Origin: Amycolatopsis thermalba
GTDB lineage: Bacteria; Actinomycetota; Actinomycetes; Mycobacteriales; Pseudonocardiaceae
Direction of reading: 5' to 3'
Length of the DNA: 49,312 nucleotides
NCBI RefSeq assembly: GCF_003385215.1
Contig: NZ_PQHW01000046.1
Location: 1 to 49,312, forward strand
The position numbers and the translations under genes were made by a program. Of this stretch, positions 44,808 to 49,312 are shown in pieces. Below the pieces are notes generated by a model. It was given only the letters and a program-made list of their open reading frames with translations. It made no database searches and was not told where the DNA came from. Within the stretch, counting starts at the first letter, position 1; the number at the start of each line of letters is the position of its first letter.

Positions 44808-46865
44808 GTGACTGCTTCTGCTGAGCCTCTCTACGGGGCCGACGACCTTACCCACCTGGAAGGCCTGGAAGCGGTCCGGAAGCGCCCCGGCATGTACATC
44901 GGGTCGACCGACAGCCGCGGCATCAACCACCTGTTCACCGAGATCGTCGACAACTCGACCGACGAGGGTGTCGCAGGTCACGCCACGAAGGTCGTCGTCA
45001 CGCTGCACGCCGACGGCAGCGTCCAGGTCGACGACGACGGCCGCGGCATCCCGACCGGTGTGCACGCCAAGTCCGGTCTGTCCGGCGTCGAGCTGGTGCT
45101 CACCCGGCTGCACGCGGGCGGCAAGTTCGGCGGTTCCGGCTACAAGACCTCGGGTGGCCTGCACGGTGTCGGCGCCTCGGCGGTCAACGCGCTGTCGCAC
45201 CGCTTCGACGTGACGGTCCGCAACGGCGGCAAGGTGCACGAGATGTCGTTCGCGCACGGCACGCCGGGCGTCTTCGACGGGCCGGGCCCGAAGGCGAAGT
45301 TCACGCCGCAGCCCGGGTTGCGCATCACGGGCAAGATGAAGCGCGGCGAGCGCACCGGCACGTCGATCCGCTACTGGCACGACGCGCGGTACTTCGAAAA
45401 GGGCGCGGAGCTCGACGTCGAGCAGGTGCGCACGAAGCTGTGCAACACGGCGTTCCTCGTGCCGGGCGTGACGTACGTGCTGCGCACCGCCACCGAGGGG
45501 TCGATCAGCGAGGAGACCTTCCACTTCCCCCACGGCCTGGCCGACATGGTGGAGTTCCTCGCGCCGTCGGACGAGAAACCGGTGTCCGGCACGCTGATCA
45601 TCCGGGGCGAGGGCGCGTACAAGGAGAACGCGGCCGATGCCAACGGCGTCATGCGGTCCAATGTGGAGCGTCACGCCGAGGTCGAGATCGCGCTGCGGTG
45701 GGGCACCGGGTACGAGCGCACGGTCGAGTGCTTCACCAACACGATCCGCAACGTGCACGGCGGCACGCACCGCCGCGGCTTCGACCGCGGCGCCACGAAG
45801 TCGTTGCAGGAAGCCATTTCCCGCACCCGCGGCCTGCTCAAGGCCAAGGAGGACCTGCCCACGCTCGACGACGTGCTCGAGGGCATGACGGCGGTCATCC
45901 ACGTGCGCATCCCGGAGCCGCAGTTCACCTCGCAGACCAAGGACGAGCTGTCCACGTCCGGCATCACGCGCGTGGTGCAGGGTGTCGTCGAGCGGCACCT
46001 CAAGGAGTGGACCGAGAACCGCAAGACCAAGGCCGAGGCCAAGGTTGTGCTGCAGAAGATCGTCGACGCCGCGCGCGTGCGGCTGACGCAGAAGCAGCAG
46101 AAGGACGCGGCGCGCCGCAAGACCGCGCTGGAGGGCGCGGCGATGCCGCCGAAGCTCGTCGACTGCCGCACCACCGGCATCTCGCGCAGCGAGCTGTTCC
46201 TCGTCGAGGGTGACAGCGCGCTCGGATCGGCCCGGATGGCGCGGGTGTCGGAGTACCAGGCGCTGCTGCCGTTGCGCGGCAAGATCCTCAACGTGCAGAA
46301 GGCCTCGCTCGGTGACACGTTGAAGAACGCCGAGATCGCCTCGATCGTGCAGGTGCTCGGCGCCGGCACCGGGCGCACCTTCGACCTGTCCGCGATGCGC
46401 TACGGCCGGGTCATCCTGATGGCCGACGCCGACGTCGACGGCTCGCACATCCGCACGCTGCTGATCACGTTGTTCGCCAAGTACATGCGCCCGGTGATCG
46501 AGGACGGCAGGTTGTTCGCCGCGATGCCGCCGCTGCACAAGATCGTCACGAAGGGCCGCAACCCGGAGACCATCTTCACCTTCACCCAGCGCGAGATGGA
46601 GCAGAAGGTCGCCGAGCTGGAGGCCGCCGGCAAGCAGATCGTCAAGCCGGTCCCGCGGTTCAAGGGCCTGGGCGAGATGGACGCCGACGAGCTGTGGGAG
46701 ACCACGATGAACCCGGCGACCCGCTCGGTGCGGCGCATCACCCTGGACGACGCCGAGGCCGCGGAGGCCGCGCTCGAACTGCTGATGGGGGAGAAGGTCG
46801 AACCCCGCCGCAACTGGCTCGTCGAATCCGCCGCCCGCGTGGACCGCGAAGCGATCGACGTCTGA
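44808..46865 (+). CDS. parE: DNA topoisomerase IV subunit B (type IIA, ParE-like)
   Basis: A 685-residue ATPase subunit. GHKL ATP site: EIVDNSTDEGVAGH, DDDGRGIP, TSGGLHGVGASAVNALS. The TOPRIM domain has LFLVEGDSALGSARMAR and ADADVDGSHIRTL. The N-terminus (LEGLEAVRKRPGMYIGSTDS) is common to GyrB/ParE, while EGVAGHATKVVVTLHADGS and the neighbouring ParC-like gene favour the actinobacterial topo IV type over gyrase. The GTG at 44808 has GGGAGAGAAG upstream. The subunit-A gene starts 23 bp after its stop. Confidence 0.88.
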   Translation: MTASAEPLYGADDLTHLEGLEAVRKRPGMYIGSTDSRGINHLFTEIVDNSTDEGVAGHATKVVVTLHADGSVQVDDDGRGIPTGVHAKSGLSGVELVLTRLHAGGKFGGSGYKTSGGLHGVGASAVNALSHRFDVTVRNGGKVHEMSFAHGTPGVFDGPGPKAKFTPQPGLRITGKMKRGERTGTSIRYWHDARYFEKGAELDVEQVRTKLCNTAFLVPGVTYVLRTATEGSISEETFHFPHGLADMVEFLAPSDEKPVSGTLIIRGEGAYKENAADANGVMRSNVERHAEVEIALRWGTGYERTVECFTNTIRNVHGGTHRRGFDRGATKSLQEAISRTRGLLKAKEDLPTLDDVLEGMTAVIHVRIPEPQFTSQTKDELSTSGITRVVQGVVERHLKEWTENRKTKAEAKVVLQKIVDAARVRLTQKQQKDAARRKTALEGAAMPPKLVDCRTTGISRSELFLVEGDSALGSARMARVSEYQALLPLRGKILNVQKASLGDTLKNAEIASIVQVLGAGTGRTFDLSAMRYGRVILMADADVDGSHIRTLLITLFAKYMRPVIEDGRLFAAMPPLHKIVTKGRNPETIFTFTQREMEQKVAELEAAGKQIVKPVPRFKGLGEMDADELWETTMNPATRSVRRITLDDAEAAEAALELLMGEKVEPRRNWLVESAARVDREAIDV

Positions 46866-46888
46866 GTTTTCCCGAGGAGACAACAGCA

Positions 46889-49312
46889 ATGGCACGCCGA
46901 TCCAAAACCGCCGTGACCCGGGTCGATCCGGCCGCGTTCGACCAGGCGGGCGCGCAGGTCTTCGAGAACCCGGTCAAGACCGAGATCGAGGACTCCTACC
47001 TGGAGTACGCCTACTCGGTCATCCACTCCCGGGCGCTGCCCGACGCGCGGGACGGCCTGAAGCCGGTGCACCGCCGGATCCTGTTCGCCATGAACGAGGC
47101 CGGCTACCGGCCCAGCCACGCGTACGTGAAGTCCTCGCGCGTGGTCGGCGACGTGATGGGCCGCTACCACCCGCACGGCGACACGGCGATCTACGACGCG
47201 ATGGTCCGCCTGGCGCAGGACTTCTCGATGAACGCGCCGCTCATCGACGGGCACGGCAACTTCGGTTCGCCGGACGACGGCCCGGCCGCGTCCCGGTACA
47301 CCGAGGCCCGCATGTCGCCCGAGGCGATGCTGCTCGTCGGTGAGCTGGGTGAGGAGACGGTCGACTTCCGGCCGAACTACGACGGTTCGCTGATGGAGCC
47401 GTCGGTGCTGCCCGCCGCGTACCCGAACCTGCTGGTCAACGGCACGTCGGGCATCGCGGTCGGGATGGCGACCAACATGATCCCGCACAACATGGGCGAG
47501 GTCATCGCGGCCGCGCGGTGGTTGATCAACCACCCGGCCGCGACGCTGGACAAGCTGATGGAGTTCGTGCCGGGCCCCGACCTGCCGACCGGCGGGATGC
47601 TGCTGGGCCTGGACGAGGTGCGCAAGGCGTACGAGACCGGCCGCGGCGTGGTCCGCATGCGCGCCAAGGTCGAGATCGGCCCGCTGCCCGGCAGCCGCGG
47701 CCGCCAGGCGATCACGGTCACCGAGCTGCCCTACGGCGTCGGGCCGGAGAAGGTGATCGAGAAGATCACCGAGGAGGTCAACAAGTCCAAGCGGCTCACC
47801 GGGATCGCCGACGTCAAGGACCTCACCGACCGCGAGAACGGCACGCGGCTGGTCATCGAGTGCAAGGTGGGCGTCAACCCGCAGCCGCTGCTGGCCGACC
47901 TGTACCGGCTCACGCCGCTGGAGCAGTCGTTCGGCATCAACAACCTCGTGCTCGTCGACGGCCAGCCGCAGACGCTGGGGCTCAAGCAGCTGCTCGAGGT
48001 GTTCCTGGACCACCGCTACGAGGTGGTCACGCGGCGCACGAAGTACCGCCGCCGCAAGCGCGAGGAACGGCTGCACCTGGTCGAGGGTCTGCTGATCGCG
48101 CTGCTGGACATCGACAAGGTGATCCGGCTGATCCGCAACAGCGACGACGCCGCGCAGGCCAAGGACGGCCTGATGAAGCGGTTCAAGCTGTCCGAGATCC
48201 AGGCCACCTACATCCTGGACACGCCGCTGCGCCGGCTCACCAAGTACGACAAGCTCGAACTCGAGGACGAGCAGGAGAAGCTACGCGCCGAGATCGCCGA
48301 GCTGACCAGGATCCTCGAGGACGACAAGGAACTGAAGAAGGTCGTCTCGGCCGAGCTGGCCAAGATCGCCAGGGACTTCAAGACCGAGCGGCGCACCGCG
48401 CTGATCGACGGTGACCTCAAGGAGGTGCTGGCCGCGTCGAAGCCGGCCGGTCCGCTGGAGGTCGCCGACGACCCGTGCCAGGTGATCCTGTCCGCCACCG
48501 GGCTGGTGGCGCGCACGGCGGCGGAGTCGGAGGAGGCGCCGGAGGGCCGCCGCCGCAACGGCCGGGTGAAGCACGACGCGGTCGCGGCGATGGTGCACTC
48601 GACGGCGCGCGGCCAGGTCCTGCTGGTCACCAGCCGGGGCCGCGCCTTCAAGACGGACGTGCTGCCGTTGCCGGTGCTGCCGGAGCAGAGCGGCACGGTG
48701 TCGCTGCGCGGTGGGATGGCCGCGCGCGAGCTGGTGCCGCTGGACAAGGGCGAGAAGGTCATCGGGATCGCGCCGCTGGGTGAGCAGGCCGCCGGGTCGC
48801 CGGGGCTCGCGCTCGGCACGCGGCAGGGCGTGGTGAAGGTGGTGGCGCCGGACTGGCCGGTGCGCTCGGACGAGTTCGAGATCATCGGGTTGAAGGACGG
48901 CGACGAGGTGGTCGGCGCGGTGTGGCTGGCCGACGGCGAGGAGACGTTCGCGTTCCTGTCCTCGGACGCGTCGCTGCTGCGGTTCCCGGCTTCGCTGGTG
49001 CGGCCGCAGGGGTTGAAGGGCGGCGGCATGGCGGGCATCAAGCTCGCCGGTGACGCCGAGGTGGTGTTCTTCGGGGCGATCCGGACGGACGACGCGGAGC
49101 ACGGCGACCCGATGGTGGTGACGGCCACGGGGGCGAGCGTGAAGATGACGCCGTTCGCCGAGTACCCGGCGAAGGGCCGCGCGACCGGCGGTGTGCGGGC
49201 GCACCGCTTCCTGAAGGGGGAGACGCGGCTGACGGTCGGCTGGGTCGGCCCACGCCCAGCCGCGGCGTCGAAGACCGGCGACCCGGTGGAACTCCCGGAG
49301 CCCACCCCCCGC
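46889..49312 (+). CDS. parC: DNA topoisomerase IV subunit A (ParC-like), incomplete at the window end
   Basis: 808 residues are present and no stop is reached, so the 3' end lies outside the window. The catalytic domain has ALPDARDGLKPVHRRIL, the quinolone-region RYHPHGDTAIYDAMV, and the active tyrosine in PAASRYTEARMS. The C-terminal beta-pinwheel shows blades such as LLVTSRGRAFKTDVLPL and SVKMTPFAEYPAKGRATGG. The canonical GyrA box QRRGGKG is not seen, which supports ParC rather than GyrA. The ATG at 46889 has a GAGGAG site. With ParE it forms the enzyme that decatenates chromosomes. Confidence 0.9.
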   Translation, partial: MARRSKTAVTRVDPAAFDQAGAQVFENPVKTEIEDSYLEYAYSVIHSRALPDARDGLKPVHRRILFAMNEAGYRPSHAYVKSSRVVGDVMGRYHPHGDTAIYDAMVRLAQDFSMNAPLIDGHGNFGSPDDGPAASRYTEARMSPEAMLLVGELGEETVDFRPNYDGSLMEPSVLPAAYPNLLVNGTSGIAVGMATNMIPHNMGEVIAAARWLINHPAATLDKLMEFVPGPDLPTGGMLLGLDEVRKAYETGRGVVRMRAKVEIGPLPGSRGRQAITVTELPYGVGPEKVIEKITEEVNKSKRLTGIADVKDLTDRENGTRLVIECKVGVNPQPLLADLYRLTPLEQSFGINNLVLVDGQPQTLGLKQLLEVFLDHRYEVVTRRTKYRRRKREERLHLVEGLLIALLDIDKVIRLIRNSDDAAQAKDGLMKRFKLSEIQATYILDTPLRRLTKYDKLELEDEQEKLRAEIAELTRILEDDKELKKVVSAELAKIARDFKTERRTALIDGDLKEVLAASKPAGPLEVADDPCQVILSATGLVARTAAESEEAPEGRRRNGRVKHDAVAAMVHSTARGQVLLVTSRGRAFKTDVLPLPVLPEQSGTVSLRGGMAARELVPLDKGEKVIGIAPLGEQAAGSPGLALGTRQGVVKVVAPDWPVRSDEFEIIGLKDGDEVVGAVWLADGEETFAFLSSDASLLRFPASLVRPQGLKGGGMAGIKLAGDAEVVFFGAIRTDDAEHGDPMVVTATGASVKMTPFAEYPAKGRATGGVRAHRFLKGETRLTVGWVGPRPAAASKTGDPVELPEPTPR

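Overview
The window is a high-GC actinobacterial chromosome segment (roughly 72% G+C by eye, GTG/TTG starts common, third positions almost all G or C). Gene content (LysR/TetR/ECF regulators, SpoIIE-type phosphatase plus STAS protein, PF04672-type methyltransferase, SCO6745-family protein, a type IIA topoisomerase pair separate from gyrase) fits a Pseudonocardiaceae member such as Amycolatopsis. That genus assignment is inference; no rRNA or other taxonomic marker is present.

Layout. 1-7.4 kb: a fragment of a DUF1801-like gene, a stand-alone lantibiotic-dehydratase-like protein, an unusual thiolase-like/enoyl-CoA hydratase fusion, a PhnB-type VOC protein and a gamma-glutamylcyclotransferase-like protein. 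These are followed by about 1 kb of lower-GC, poorly recognisable DNA that begins at a tRNA T-arm-like sequence. 7.4-15.8 kb: a signalling block with a SigJ-like ECF sigma factor, an ANTAR/GAF/PAS/SpoIIE phosphatase, a 1506-residue hybrid histidine kinase with seven exact-length 276-bp HAMP repeats, and a STAS anti-anti-sigma protein. 15.8-22.9 kb: LysR next to a Glu/Leu-type dehydrogenase, nitroreductase facing a second LysR, an orphan ABC ATPase, a six-copy 21-bp tandem repeat, a methyltransferase, a coiled-coil protein and a thioredoxin. 22.9-27.2 kb: a four-gene operon of SDR dehydrogenase, MHS-type transporter, GAF/PucR regulator and a 79-residue protein, which looks like uptake and oxidation of a small hydroxy acid under local control. 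27.2-34.7 kb: a frameshifted SCO6745-family gene, secreted lipase, amidohydrolase, ECF41 sigma factor beside an N-truncated FAD oxidoreductase, a TetR/quinone-oxidoreductase pair with a readable promoter and operator, and a hemerythrin protein. 34.7-40.7 kb: a tightly packed minus-strand operon of a methyltransferase-GT2-GT4 fusion, an acyltransferase-3 membrane protein and a secreted ScyD/ScyE-like protein, then a single-pass membrane protein and a methyltransferase remnant. 40.7-44.7 kb: an MFS-pseudouridine synthase operon and a divergent TetR gene. The end of the window holds parE and an incomplete parC.

The most unusual object is a 1,002-bp minisatellite at 42998-43999: 42 contiguous units (34 of 23 nt, seven of 28 nt, one of 24 nt) with no spacers. 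It lies between the MFS transporter gene and the divergent tetR gene, so a perfect 21-bp TetR-type operator is about 1.06 kb from the transporter start. The 276-bp HAMP repeats are ordinary protein-coding repeats, while the 23-nt and 21-nt arrays are non-coding as far as I can judge. Several genes look damaged (DUF1801-like fragment, SCO6745 homologue, FAD oxidoreductase, LCM-type methyltransferase remnant), so parts of this region appear to be decaying or recently rearranged.
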